Counted from the first letter of the stretch, positions 7,778 to 16,328 are shown. The stretch is 16,643 bases of DNA from an uncultured Cellvibrio sp. (GCA_946481095.1 CAMLML010000089.1:1-16643); one strand, 5' to 3'. Numbers and translations are program-made. The notes: a model not told the origin generated them from the letters alone.

Positions 7778-9145
7778 TTACCCTTGCACCGGCTCTCGAA
7801 ACGCAACACCTTTGTTCATCCATTTCTTTTGTCGCCAACGCCAGAATTTAATAAGCGCACGCACAAATTCATCTGCAAGAGCGGCAATCAATAATCCATA
7901 CAATCCAAGGCCGCAAGGAATTGCCAAAATATAAGCCAGTGGAATCGAGAATAACCAGATAATTAAAATTGCCGAAACAGAAGAAAATGTTGCGTCACCA
8001 GTACAACGCAATGAGCTACCGATAATGATATTCGCGGTTCGCCAAGGTTCAGTCAGACAACTGATTAAAAACGCCCAAAAGCCAATTGCAATAATCTCGG
8101 GATCACTGGTAAACAATTGCAAAATGGGTTTATGAAAAATAAACCAGGCCAGCGCCATGGCACTGGTGCCAATCAAGGATATTTTCAAACTTTGTTTGAG
8201 TTGATCCTCCACCAAATCAAATTCGCGTCGCCCTACCCTTTGCGCAATAATGGCTTCAGTCGCCATACCTATAGCGATAGAAATCATCAAGCAAAATAAA
8301 AAAGTATTGTAAGCATAAATTTTGGTTTTTAATGCAAGGTCGCCGACATCCGCTGCGATCCAATTCAGGGCAATCATATAAGCCTGGAACGACATAGGCT
8401 CCAAAATGGCGGGTGCAGCAATGGCAAGTACCGGAATAATCAGTAACCGAAAATTATCAATCGCTTCACGCCAGGGGAAATGCAATTTTAATTTAAAATG
8501 CACAATCAGCATTACAAAAATCAAACTGGCGATGGCCGCAAACACACTGGCCCAGGCAACACCTGCAACACCTGCGGGTTCAATAAACGTAAATCCGTAA
8601 ACAGCAATTGCATTACCCAATAGGTTCATTACAAATAAAATAATATTGCTGACAGTATTCCATTGCGGCTCGCCATAAATATTTAAAATGGTTTGGTAGA
8701 TAACACGAAAGCCCCAAAAGCCAATCATCCAACCAATTACCGATAAATATTCATGCGCATCGCGCTCAACCTCCGCACTCAGCGACATGCCACTCGCCAC
8801 TGAAGGGCCGAAGTAACTCAAACAAAATCCGCCGATCACAGCCAACGCAAACACCAAATAAGCGTAAGCCGTAATAGTCGCATTACCTTTGGAATAATTT
8901 TTTGCACCAATAAATTGATTGGCAATACTCGCACCCGCAAAAGCAGTGACAATCAAAAATGCGTTGGCAACAAACACTAACGGCGTGATCGCACCGACTG
9001 CAGCGGCAGCGCTATCGGACACACGACTGAGAAAAAACATGTCGACAATCGGAATGGTGTAAATCACCGCTTGATCAACAAACATAGGGGCACTCATGCC
9101 CCAAATACCTTTTTCGAGAACGCGACTTTTTGGAATGGGTTTCAT
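7778..9145 (-). CDS. MATE family multidrug/cation antiporter
   Basis: A 455-residue polytopic inner-membrane protein with about 12 helices in two similar halves, the normal size for MATE (multi-antimicrobial extrusion) transporters. Family features seen are the opening MSAPMFVDQAVIYTIPIVDMFF with its conserved Pro and Asp in helix 1, FAGASIANQFIGAKN after helix 2, and in the second half AIGMATEAIIAQRVGRREFD, the equivalent of that loop. Such proteins export cationic drugs or metabolites using sodium or proton gradients; the substrate cannot be read from sequence. It has no clear ribosome site, and a double-hairpin repeat lies 21 bases upstream of its ATG, between it and ybbP on the same strand. 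Transcription may read through from ybbAP or start within that short gap. Confidence 0.92.
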   Translation of the reverse strand: MKPIPKSRVLEKGIWGMSAPMFVDQAVIYTIPIVDMFFLSRVSDSAAAAVGAITPLVFVANAFLIVTAFAGASIANQFIGAKNYSKGNATITAYAYLVFALAVIGGFCLSYFGPSVASGMSLSAEVERDAHEYLSVIGWMIGFWGFRVIYQTILNIYGEPQWNTVSNIILFVMNLLGNAIAVYGFTFIEPAGVAGVAWASVFAAIASLIFVMLIVHFKLKLHFPWREAIDNFRLLIIPVLAIAAPAILEPMSFQAYMIALNWIAADVGDLALKTKIYAYNTFLFCLMISIAIGMATEAIIAQRVGRREFDLVEDQLKQSLKISLIGTSAMALAWFIFHKPILQLFTSDPEIIAIGFWAFLISCLTEPWRTANIIIGSSLRCTGDATFSSVSAILIIWLFSIPLAYILAIPCGLGLYGLLIAALADEFVRALIKFWRWRQKKWMNKGVAFREPVQG

Positions 9146-9166
9146 AGGGATATTTCTTAAATATTT

Positions 9167-9320
9167 ACCCCTCTCCCCTACCCCTCTCCCACAAGGGGAG
9201 AGGGGACTTGGTTTTGTTCAAGGCTTTACCTGAACGCACAATTTTTCAAATCAAATTCTATTTGTTTAGAACTTCAATCTGCTCCCTCTCCCTTGATGGG
9301 AGAGGGTTGGGGAGAGGGTG
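9167..9320. repeat. BIME/REP-like double-hairpin element, copy 1
   Basis: A 154-base element bounded by two related G/A-rich palindromes in inverted orientation. The left end has CCCCTCTCCCC (9168-9178) followed by a perfect 10-base-pair hairpin at 9181-9205 with loop ACAAG. The right end has a perfect 9-base-pair hairpin at 9284-9306 with loop TTGAT, then TTGGGGAGAGGGTG. The reverse complement of the right end matches the left end, as in bacterial interspersed mosaic elements. About 78 bases of unrelated AT-rich spacer separate the hairpins. The element begins three bases after the ybbP stop and ends 21 bases before the MATE start. A second copy lies at 16383-16640. No transposase is nearby. 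Confidence 0.9.
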
Positions 9321-9323
9321 TTG

Positions 9324-11819
9324 TCAATTAGCTTCGCGCAATATAATCGATGGCGGCGTAGTTACAACCCGGCGACAAGAAAAATATCCCATTAACATTA
9401 ACAACAAACTGCCAGAGATGGGTGAGGCCAGCCAATAAAGGTAATGCGGTTGAATCGGAGTATCCAGAACCCAGACTTGTAGTCCGAGCAACAAAACTTC
9501 AGCACCGATGATGGCGATAAGCCCGGCGAGGAAACCCAGAATCGCAAATTCAACCAAAATGCTGCCTAAAATTAATTGGCGCGAACTGCCCAACGCACGC
9601 AATAAACCCGCTTCTTTTTTGCGATTATCGACACTGCTGATCACTGCGGCAAATAACACCAAACAGCCGCCGGCCAGGGTGAGAAACAACACCAGCAATA
9701 CACCGTCACTCACTTGCTGAATAATTTTTTGGATTTGCGCGATGATGCGATCCAATTCAATGACTAAAATGCTGGGGTTTTCTTGCAGCAATTGATTGAT
9801 CACCACTTTTTGTTCGGGCGCCAAATAAATGCTGGTGATTTCAGTGGGCGAATATTGATCCAGCGAACCGGGTTCAAAAATAAAAAAGAAGTTGGGTCGC
9901 ATGCTTCGCCAATCCAAACTGCGGAAGCTGGATACTTCAGCATGTAGAATTAATCCACCAATAGAGAAAGTCAGTTTATCGCCCAGTTTTAAACCAATTT
10001 CTTTGGCGGTGTTTTCTTCAACGGAAACGCCGGGAATATTTTTTTCAGAGCGCTGCCATTTGTCCCACCATTCGCCCTGAGTAATTTTATTATCTTCTGC
10101 CAGCGTACTGGCGAAAGTAATATTTAATTCACGGCGCAGTGCATTGCTAAGCGCTTTTTGTTCTTCAGTGGTATCCAGATCATTAATCTGCGTGAGACGC
10201 GCGCGCATCATGGGGTAGACAGGTTCTGGTTTGACCTGATTGTTTTGCAAAATTTGTTTAATCGACGACATACTTTCTGGTGGAATGTTCACCAAAAAGT
10301 GATTGGGCGCATCCGGCGGAATTTGCACTCGCCATTCTTCGATTAAAGAGGTGCGCACAATCACCAAGGTATAGAGCAACATAATGGCAATTGAGAACAC
10401 CATAATTTGAATCAAACTCTGGCCGGGTTTACGCAAAATAGCCGCGAAAGCCAAACGCCAATAACCACCTAATTGTCTGATCAGTTTTTTTGCCAACCAC
10501 AATAAAATTGCAGCAACCACCAAACTCACCAGAACCACTACTGCCAAGCCTGCGCAAAGCGTTAGCGCCAAACTCATATTGCGGCTGAACATCATGATTA
10601 GCAGCAAGACTGCAACCAGTGCAAAAATGCCTTGCATCCAAATTTGTGGCTGCAACACTTTTAATTCGCGACGCAAAATTTTCAACGGCGATACCGAAGG
10701 CAAATACCAGAGTGCAGGTAAAGCAAAACAAATCAAGCAAATAAATCCACTGGCGTAACTACGCAAATAGGCCATCCACTGCGCATCACCCAAACGAATT
10801 TGATAAGCCTTTTGTACGGATATAGCAATCAGTTGTTGCATAGCTTCGCCAATCAACAAACCGATTGCCGAGGCAATCGCAGCTAAAATAACTAACTGGA
10901 AAAAATACAGCTGACGCACTTTGGATGCCGATGCGCCCAAACTTTTCATCAAAGCAACTTGATCTGTGTGACGATCCGAAAATTGTCGCGCTGCAATTGA
11001 AATGGCTACACCGGCAAGTAATACCGCAATCACCGCCGTTAACAATAAAAATTGTTGACTGGTTTGCAGAGTGCGCCCGACTCTTTCTTGTGAGTCATTT
11101 ACATCGCGAATGCGTTGGTGTTGGCTTAATTGAGGTTTTAATTCCTCCAACAGATTTTGCAAATCAGTTTGCGATTCAGAAGCCAGTAACCATTTGTAAT
11201 CGATGCGGCTACCGGGCTGTATTACTTTAGTCGCAGGCAAATCCTGATAATTCATCAAGAGTCTTGCACCGAACATACTAAACGGACTGGAACTGTCAGG
11301 CTCGGCGATCATCACATGAGTAATTCTCAGAGGTAATTCACCAACATATACCTGATCGCCTAACTTAATTTTTAACAAGGGCAATAAACGCGAATCCGCC
11401 CAGGCTTCACCTTGCGCGGGTCCTTGAAATACTTTTTCAATCGCTGATTGCTCGAAAGTAAAAGCTTGCTTGCTGATTTCAAAATGACCGCGCAGCGGAT
11501 AACGCTCATCCACAGCTTTCACAGACGCCAAATGCATTTCATCACCGGCGAATACCATTGATGAAAAATGGGCGGAGCGAGTATGTTTTACATTGCCTTG
11601 CTCTGCTAGCGATTCCCATTCCGGATTATGGGGTTTTGATCCACTAATAACCGCATCAGCACCCAATACCGAATTGCTTTCGTTAATTAATGTGGATTGC
11701 AAACGTGAGGTAAAAACAGAAATGGCGGCTAGGACTGTAACAGCGAGAACAATCGACAAGCTAAGCAGTTTTAATTCACCGCTGCGCCAATTTCGTTTTA
11801 ACAAATGAAAAGACAACAT
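9324..11819 (-). CDS. ybbP: YbbP-type ABC transporter permease (FtsX-like)
   Basis: An 831-residue inner-membrane permease, close to E. coli YbbP (about 800). It begins with a membrane helix at about 18-36 and a large periplasmic MacB-like domain to about 250. The first FtsX-like domain follows (about 255-385, with MKSLGASASKVRQL after its first helix), then central helices (about 400-500) and a second periplasmic domain. A second FtsX-like domain lies at about 705-825, with LLRALGSSRQLILG. It pairs with the ATPase encoded just upstream. In E. coli this YbbAP system stands next to tesA, and the family is thought to extract or move hydrophobic molecules or lipids rather than drive import. The start has a good AGGA ribosome site six bases before the ATG. 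A palindromic element separates it from ybbA. Confidence 0.92.
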   Translation of the reverse strand: MLSFHLLKRNWRSGELKLLSLSIVLAVTVLAAISVFTSRLQSTLINESNSVLGADAVISGSKPHNPEWESLAEQGNVKHTRSAHFSSMVFAGDEMHLASVKAVDERYPLRGHFEISKQAFTFEQSAIEKVFQGPAQGEAWADSRLLPLLKIKLGDQVYVGELPLRITHVMIAEPDSSSPFSMFGARLLMNYQDLPATKVIQPGSRIDYKWLLASESQTDLQNLLEELKPQLSQHQRIRDVNDSQERVGRTLQTSQQFLLLTAVIAVLLAGVAISIAARQFSDRHTDQVALMKSLGASASKVRQLYFFQLVILAAIASAIGLLIGEAMQQLIAISVQKAYQIRLGDAQWMAYLRSYASGFICLICFALPALWYLPSVSPLKILRRELKVLQPQIWMQGIFALVAVLLLIMMFSRNMSLALTLCAGLAVVVLVSLVVAAILLWLAKKLIRQLGGYWRLAFAAILRKPGQSLIQIMVFSIAIMLLYTLVIVRTSLIEEWRVQIPPDAPNHFLVNIPPESMSSIKQILQNNQVKPEPVYPMMRARLTQINDLDTTEEQKALSNALRRELNITFASTLAEDNKITQGEWWDKWQRSEKNIPGVSVEENTAKEIGLKLGDKLTFSIGGLILHAEVSSFRSLDWRSMRPNFFFIFEPGSLDQYSPTEITSIYLAPEQKVVINQLLQENPSILVIELDRIIAQIQKIIQQVSDGVLLVLFLTLAGGCLVLFAAVISSVDNRKKEAGLLRALGSSRQLILGSILVEFAILGFLAGLIAIIGAEVLLLGLQVWVLDTPIQPHYLYWLASPISGSLLLMLMGYFSCRRVVTTPPSIILREAN

Positions 11820-11846
11820 AATTAATCCTGTTTATTGCAAATTCAA

Positions 11847-11948
11847 GCAACCAATACACTCTCTTTCAGACTGTCGAAAAAAGCGATTTTTTCGTCAAGC
11901 CTACAGGGATGTATCCACGGCGTGTCTGAAAGAGACTGTATTGATTGC
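11847..11948. repeat. 102-base palindromic element overlapping the 3' end of ybbA
   Basis: Two 25-base arms (11847-11871 and 11924-11948) are inverted copies with two mismatches. Between them lies an 8-base-pair hairpin, CGAAAAAA/TTTTTTCG (11875-11882 and 11887-11894, loop GCGA), and a small TACA/TGTA stem within CTACAGGGATGTA. The whole would fold into a long branched hairpin in RNA or single-stranded DNA. The right half is coding: it supplies the last 15 residues and the stop of YbbA. Its form suggests a non-autonomous mobile repeat (MITE- or REP-like); the CTACAGGGATGTA core resembles intergenic repeats I associate with related gammaproteobacteria, from memory only. Confidence 0.8.
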
Positions 11949-12674
11949 GGAATTTTCGTTTGCAACCAACTCACCTGCCGCCAATTGAATGCGGCGCTGA
12001 CAGCGTTGTGCCAATCGTTCTTCGTGAGTGATTAAAATCAAGGTGGTTCCCTGATCAGCATTTAACGAAAATAATAATTCGATAATTTTTTCGCCGGTAT
12101 GCGAATCCAAATTACCGGTTGGCTCATCGGCAAACAGAATTTTAGGTTCGCACGCAAATGCACGGGCAATCGCCACGCGTTGTTGTTCACCACCCGACAA
12201 TTGTTGTGGGTAATGCTGAAAGCGTTGTGCCAACCCCACGCGTGTTAAAAAGTTTTCAGCTTTGCTTTTGGCTTGTTTATCGCCGCGCAATTCCAACGGC
12301 AGCATTACATTTTCCAAAGCAGTCAGCCCAGGTAACAATTGAAAGGATTGAAAAATAAATCCCACATAATCTGCGCGGACTTTTGCCCTGCCCTCTTCAT
12401 CCATATTGGTAATAATTTGCTGATTAATAATCACATCGCCAGTTGTTGGCAAATCCAAACCGGCTAATATACCTAACAAAGTGGATTTACCTGAACCCGA
12501 TGCACCGGTGATGGCAAGTGATTCACCTTGTGCAACACTCATATTAACCGGATGCAAAATCACCAGCTCGCCTTCTTGCGTTTCAACTCGTTTGGTAATA
12601 GCTTTTGCTTCAACAATTACGGGACTTTCGATTACAGGGTCTTCGATTACGGGGCATTCGATGGAATCTGTCAT
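11901..12674 (-). CDS. ybbA: YbbA-type ABC transporter ATP-binding protein
   Basis: A 257-residue ATPase with all ABC motifs: Walker [10 protein letters not shown] (57-65), Q-loop near Q109, signature LSGGEQQ (159-165), Walker B ILFADEP (179-185) and H-loop H217. It belongs to the MacB/LolD-like group and should energise the YbbP permease encoded downstream. It is about 30 residues longer than E. coli YbbA, and both extra parts are odd. Residues 6-20 are three tandem pentapeptides ([15 protein letters not shown]), and residues 243-257 plus the stop are encoded by a palindromic repeat element. The core ends normally near [13 protein letters not shown] eight bases before the ATG supports the start. 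It is divergent from tesA, a conserved neighbourhood. Confidence 0.93.
   Translation of the reverse strand: MTDSIECPVIEDPVIESPVIVEAKAITKRVETQEGELVILHPVNMSVAQGESLAITGASGSGKSTLLGILAGLDLPTTGDVIINQQIITNMDEEGRAKVRADYVGFIFQSFQLLPGLTALENVMLPLELRGDKQAKSKAENFLTRVGLAQRFQHYPQQLSGGEQQRVAIARAFACEPKILFADEPTGNLDSHTGEKIIELLFSLNADQGTTLILITHEERLAQRCQRRIQLAAGELVANENSAINTVSFRHAVDTSL
12616..12660. repeat. Three tandem 15-base repeats in the ybbA 5' coding region
   Basis: Three consecutive 15-base units, each starting ATTAC and ending TTCG on the plus strand (12616-12630, 12631-12645, 12646-12660), differ from each other at only a few positions. They encode the pentapeptides [10 protein letters not shown] and ECPVI at the YbbA N-terminus. 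Because the unit is a multiple of three, changes in copy number would lengthen or shorten the tail without breaking the frame. Confidence 0.85.
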
Positions 12675-12745
12675 GCTTTTTCCTGATAAGTTTCCTGATG
12701 TGAAATAAATCTGTACTCTATTGGACGTACGAATAGTTTAATTGG

Positions 12746-12774
12746 ATTTCATTCTAGTGATTTAGGGGTATCAA
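12746..12774 (-). promoter_or_regulatory. Possible sigma-70 promoter for ybbA-ybbP
   Basis: On the minus strand TTGATA (12774-12769, five of six matches to -35) is followed after 17 bases by TGAAAT (12751-12746, four of six to -10). It lies about 70 bases ahead of the ybbA start in the 104-base gap shared with tesA. The assignment rests on these hexamers only. Confidence 0.3.
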
Positions 12775-12778
12775 CTCT

Positions 12779-13393
12779 ATGCGCCATTTCAGAATTTACT
12801 TGTTTTTACTCCTTGTGACATTTGTCAGTTATGCCCATGCAAATGAAACCCGCATTCTGGTTTTGGGTGATAGCCTGAGCGCGGGCTACGGTATTAATGT
12901 GGAAAAAGGATGGGTAGCTTTGCTCCAACAGGAATTAACGAAAAAAAATTCAATCAAGATCATTAATGCCAGTGTGAGTGGTGAAACTACAACTGGCGGC
13001 AAAGCACGATTACCGCAACTGTTGAAAAGTCATCAGCCGCAGATTGTCATTTTGGAATTGGGTGGCAATGATGGATTACGCGGACAACCGATTGGTATGA
13101 TCAAAAAAAATCTTAACGATATGATCAAAATGATCGACAAAACCGGTGCCAAAACTTTATTGGTCGGCATTCAAATTCCACCCAATTATGGTGAACGTTA
13201 TACGCAATCTTTTGTCGCCATTTATGCGCAATTAGCAGACGAATATGAATTGCCGCTGGTACCCTTTTTATTGGAAGGTGTTGCCACCCATACCGAATTG
13301 ATGCAAAACGATGGTATTCACCCTACCGAGGCAGCACAACCGAAGGTATTGGCGAATGTATTTCCTCATCTTGAAAAAATGCTAGCGCCATAA
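12779..13393 (+). CDS. tesA: TesA-type periplasmic GDSL thioesterase/lysophospholipase/arylesterase
   Basis: A 204-residue SGNH hydrolase exported to the periplasm by a signal peptide (1-21, ending AHA). All four family blocks are present: GDSL with nucleophile S32, the glycine in VSGETT (G68), GGND (N97) and the C-terminal DGIH with D178 and H181. E. coli TesA (208 residues) hydrolyses acyl-CoA thioesters, lysophospholipids and aryl esters; the same broad activity is expected here. It is divergent from ybbA-ybbP as in many gammaproteobacteria, which hints at linked roles in lipid or acyl handling in the envelope. AGGGG upstream of the ATG is an acceptable ribosome site. No terminator is seen before the next gene 50 bases on. 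Confidence 0.95.
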   Translation: MRHFRIYLFLLLVTFVSYAHANETRILVLGDSLSAGYGINVEKGWVALLQQELTKKNSIKIINASVSGETTTGGKARLPQLLKSHQPQIVILELGGNDGLRGQPIGMIKKNLNDMIKMIDKTGAKTLLVGIQIPPNYGERYTQSFVAIYAQLADEYELPLVPFLLEGVATHTELMQNDGIHPTEAAQPKVLANVFPHLEKMLAP

Positions 13394-13443
13394 TTTTGTA
13401 ATAGACCCCCGCTAGACTACAAACTGGTCATCGGGAGGTCTGT

Positions 13444-14601
13444 ATGGCATCCAATCATTTACAACTCGCCAAAATCGCTCATCAACTGGATGGCAATCTG
13501 CAACGCATCAAACCGGTTTTTTATTTCCAGCGTTATTGGCAATATCGCCAATGGTTAGCGCAACAAAACCGCAAAATCCCAAGCAATAAACCGCTGGTAA
13601 TACTGGATTTTAAAGATACCCGCATCGATGGCCCACAAGGGCGACGTTTTTATTCTTTATTTATCTATTTTGTGCGCGCCGGATTTTATCCTGTGCTGCG
13701 CGATAATTATTTATTTCTCGGCAATATCCAGGAAAAACAAAAAGCCTTTTGTTTGCAGGAACAATTTTCGGTATTGGAAAAAACCTCTGACCTGCCGGAT
13801 GACTACTTGTTGGTGACTGACAAACATTTTTCCAGTTTGATGGCGAAAGCACGCAAAATTATTCATGTGAATTTTAAACCGGATTATCAAACCAGCGATC
13901 CTTGCTTTCCTATGCCTTTCCCCATGTTCCCGGCAATTTATGCCACGGGGCAGGATCAACAATTGGAATGCTTGCGCTCCACTCCCAAGCACTGGCGAAT
14001 ATTCTTTGGTGGTGATGCACAAACAGAAAAATATAATAAATCCAGCATTCGTGAGATTTATCAAAAACTCACCCGCAGTGATATTTTTGCGTTAATGCAA
14101 AAACATTTGTCTGCTGAAAAATTGTTAATACTCAGCAATCAGGACGATTTGGAAATCGCACAGGATCTGCAATTAAATCTGCTGGTGTTAATGAACAATC
14201 GTCAATGCAAAGTTGCACCCGAACAGTGGTTAGCAACTCTGGCACTCAGCGAATTTTTTCTGGCATGCCCCGGCGTACGATACCCTATGTCACATAATAC
14301 AATCGAGGCTATGGCGGTTGGCAGCATTCCGATTATTCAGTACCCGGAAATGTTTTATCCGGCATTGGAAGATGGAAAAAATTGTTTGGTGTTTGAAAAT
14401 GAAGAATCGTTGCTTTATGCAATCGAACGCGCAATGCAGATGAGCCATCAGGAGAAACGGCAACTCAAACAAAATGCCATTGATTACTACGATCAATACC
14501 TGGCCCCGAAAATTACCATTGAACGTTTATTGGATTTTAGGCCCAGACGTATCAGCTTGCGTTTGTTGCCGTTTTTGAAAGATGGGGGGGGATTTGCCTA
14601 A
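13444..14601 (+). CDS. Glycosyltransferase-like protein (GT-B/exostosin-like C-terminal half)
   Basis: A 385-residue protein without signal peptide or clear membrane helix. I do not recognise the N-terminal half. The C-terminal part (about 270-350) resembles the nucleotide-sugar binding half of GT-B glycosyltransferases and exostosin-like proteins: PGVRYPMSHNTIEAMAVGSIPI with E288, then YPEMFYPALEDGKNCLVF and an alternating helix rich in charged residues. An earlier IFFGGD (about 182-187) would suit the hinge region. The substrate and pathway are unknown; cell-surface polysaccharide or lipid glycosylation is a guess. GGGAGG lies five bases before the ATG and makes the start firm. It follows tesA by 50 bases and may share its transcript. 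Its stop overlaps the end of recJ by four bases, and an eight-G tract (14584-14591) lies just before the stop. Confidence 0.6.
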   Translation: MASNHLQLAKIAHQLDGNLQRIKPVFYFQRYWQYRQWLAQQNRKIPSNKPLVILDFKDTRIDGPQGRRFYSLFIYFVRAGFYPVLRDNYLFLGNIQEKQKAFCLQEQFSVLEKTSDLPDDYLLVTDKHFSSLMAKARKIIHVNFKPDYQTSDPCFPMPFPMFPAIYATGQDQQLECLRSTPKHWRIFFGGDAQTEKYNKSSIREIYQKLTRSDIFALMQKHLSAEKLLILSNQDDLEIAQDLQLNLLVLMNNRQCKVAPEQWLATLALSEFFLACPGVRYPMSHNTIEAMAVGSIPIIQYPEMFYPALEDGKNCLVFENEESLLYAIERAMQMSHQEKRQLKQNAIDYYDQYLAPKITIERLLDFRPRRISLRLLPFLKDGGGFA

Positions 14602-16328
14602 CAAGCTTGCAAATAATCAATCAATAACTGCAGAGAATAATTACCGCGATATTCGTTAATATCCAATTTATAAACTGCATGAATTTTTTTGATTGCATTA
14701 TTTGGCCACAGTGTTGGATCAATATTAAATGCAATAGCTTCTACCCAACCAGCTTGTTGTTGATCTAGCGACAGCATCAGTTTTAAATGTTTATCACCAA
14801 CCAATTTTTGTTGCAGAACAAAAAAATCACCTTCAAATACAGGCTCAGGGAAGTGTTGCCCCCAAGGTCCTGCATCACGCAATTGATTGGCTAGTTGCAT
14901 AGATAACTCATTCGAAGTTAACTCACCGTCAGTTTGAATCACAGCCTGCAAATCCGCTTCGGTCAATTGGCGACGCACTTCGTCATCAAAAGCTTTTGCG
15001 AAAGCCTCGAAATCTTTTCGCTGCAGACTCATACCAGCAGCCATGGCGTGACCGCCGAATTTTTCCAGAAGCTCTGGATGTTTTTTTGCCACCACATCCA
15101 GCGCATCGCGAATATGCAACCCGGGGATAGAACGCGCTGAGCCTTTTATCAAGCCATCGCCAGCATCAGCGAACACAATCGTTGGTCTGTGATATTTGTC
15201 TTTAATACGCGAAGCTAAAATTCCAATCACACCCTGATGCCAGGTTTCATCGAATAGACATAAACCCCAAGGCAAATTGTTTTCATCCATGTGCAATTGT
15301 TTTTGCAGCATACGAATTGCTTCTTGTTGCATGCCGGATTCAATCGCTTTGCGATCGCGATTTAATTCATCCAGTTGCAACGCCATCTCGCGAGCTAACG
15401 CGGGTGTTTCACACAATAAACATTGAATACCCAGCGACATATCATCCAATCGACCAGCCGCATTTAAACGCGGACCTATGGCAAAACCCAAATCGCTGGC
15501 GACCAATTTATTCGGCGTTCTACCGGCGACTTCCAGCATCGCATTAATTCCCGGCCTCGCCTGGCCTGCACGCATGCGCGCCAAACCTTGAGCCACTAAT
15601 ACACGATTGTTGTGATCGAGTGGCACCACATCAGCAACGGTTCCTAATGCAACCAGATCCAAAAAACTTGCCATATTGGGTTCGGCAATTCCACTTTCCG
15701 CAAACCAACCCATCGAACGCAACTCTGCACGCAGTGCATTCATCACATAAAAAATCACACCAACACCCGCTAAATTTTTACTTGGGAACGGACAACCAGG
15801 TTGATTGGGATTCACTATGGCATCAGCGTCAGGTAAAAATTCTCCCGGCAAATGGTGATCGGTAATAATGACGGCGATTCCCAACTCACGCGCCGCATTC
15901 ACACCTTCGATACTCGATATTCCGTTATCGACTGTAATAATCACATCCGGCGTTTGCGCTGCTGCCACTGCAACAATTTCCGGTGTTAATCCATAACCAA
16001 ATTCAAAACGATTAGGCACTAAAAAATCAACATTTTTTAATCCCATCGCACGCAAGGCCAACACACCCAACGCACTACTGGTTGCACCATCCGCATCAAA
16101 ATCGCCGATGATCATAACTTTCGCTTGCGCAACTACTGCATCCGCCAAAATAGCAACGGCCTCATCCAATCCTTTGAAGTTGGGCTTTAATAATTGTGCG
16201 AGTGAATATTGCAATTCGTTTTCGTGTTTGATGCCACGAGAGGAATAGATGCGTTGTAGTAACGGGGGAATTGTTTGTGGAAACTCTGTGTTTTCAAACG
16301 TTTTGCGTTGGCGGATGATTTTTTGCAT
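14598..16328 (-). CDS. recJ: Single-stranded-DNA-specific exonuclease RecJ
   Basis: A 576-residue cytoplasmic 5'-3' exonuclease, the same length as E. coli RecJ (577), acting in RecFOR recombination, mismatch repair and base excision repair. The DHH domain shows the metal-binding motifs DFDADG (76-81), TVDNG (132-136) and DHH (157-159). The DHHA1 domain carries GGHAMAAG (425-432), followed by the OB-fold C-terminal domain. Nothing is missing. The ribosome site is weak (AAGAA before the ATG), but MQKIIRQR is a reasonable N-terminus. It converges on the glycosyltransferase-like gene with a four-base overlap and no terminator. Upstream at 16383 lies the second double-hairpin element. Confidence 0.96.
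   Translation of the reverse strand: MQKIIRQRKTFENTEFPQTIPPLLQRIYSSRGIKHENELQYSLAQLLKPNFKGLDEAVAILADAVVAQAKVMIIGDFDADGATSSALGVLALRAMGLKNVDFLVPNRFEFGYGLTPEIVAVAAAQTPDVIITVDNGISSIEGVNAARELGIAVIITDHHLPGEFLPDADAIVNPNQPGCPFPSKNLAGVGVIFYVMNALRAELRSMGWFAESGIAEPNMASFLDLVALGTVADVVPLDHNNRVLVAQGLARMRAGQARPGINAMLEVAGRTPNKLVASDLGFAIGPRLNAAGRLDDMSLGIQCLLCETPALAREMALQLDELNRDRKAIESGMQQEAIRMLQKQLHMDENNLPWGLCLFDETWHQGVIGILASRIKDKYHRPTIVFADAGDGLIKGSARSIPGLHIRDALDVVAKKHPELLEKFGGHAMAAGMSLQRKDFEAFAKAFDDEVRRQLTEADLQAVIQTDGELTSNELSMQLANQLRDAGPWGQHFPEPVFEGDFFVLQQKLVGDKHLKLMLSLDQQQAGWVEAIAFNIDPTLWPNNAIKKIHAVYKLDINEYRGNYSLQLLIDYLQAC

Noticed and set aside
9208..9438. Short plus-strand reading frame across the first double-hairpin element
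   Set aside because: It runs through the repeat and antisense into the ybbP 3' end; composition and position give no support for a protein.
11847..11948. Rho-independent terminator between ybbA and ybbP
   Set aside because: The inner hairpin has its T run inside the stem rather than after a GC stem, and the element is much larger than a terminator; attenuation remains possible but termination is not supported.
12721..12778. Sigma-70 promoter for tesA using TTGGAC at 12721
   Set aside because: No acceptable -10 hexamer is found at 16-18 bases from it.
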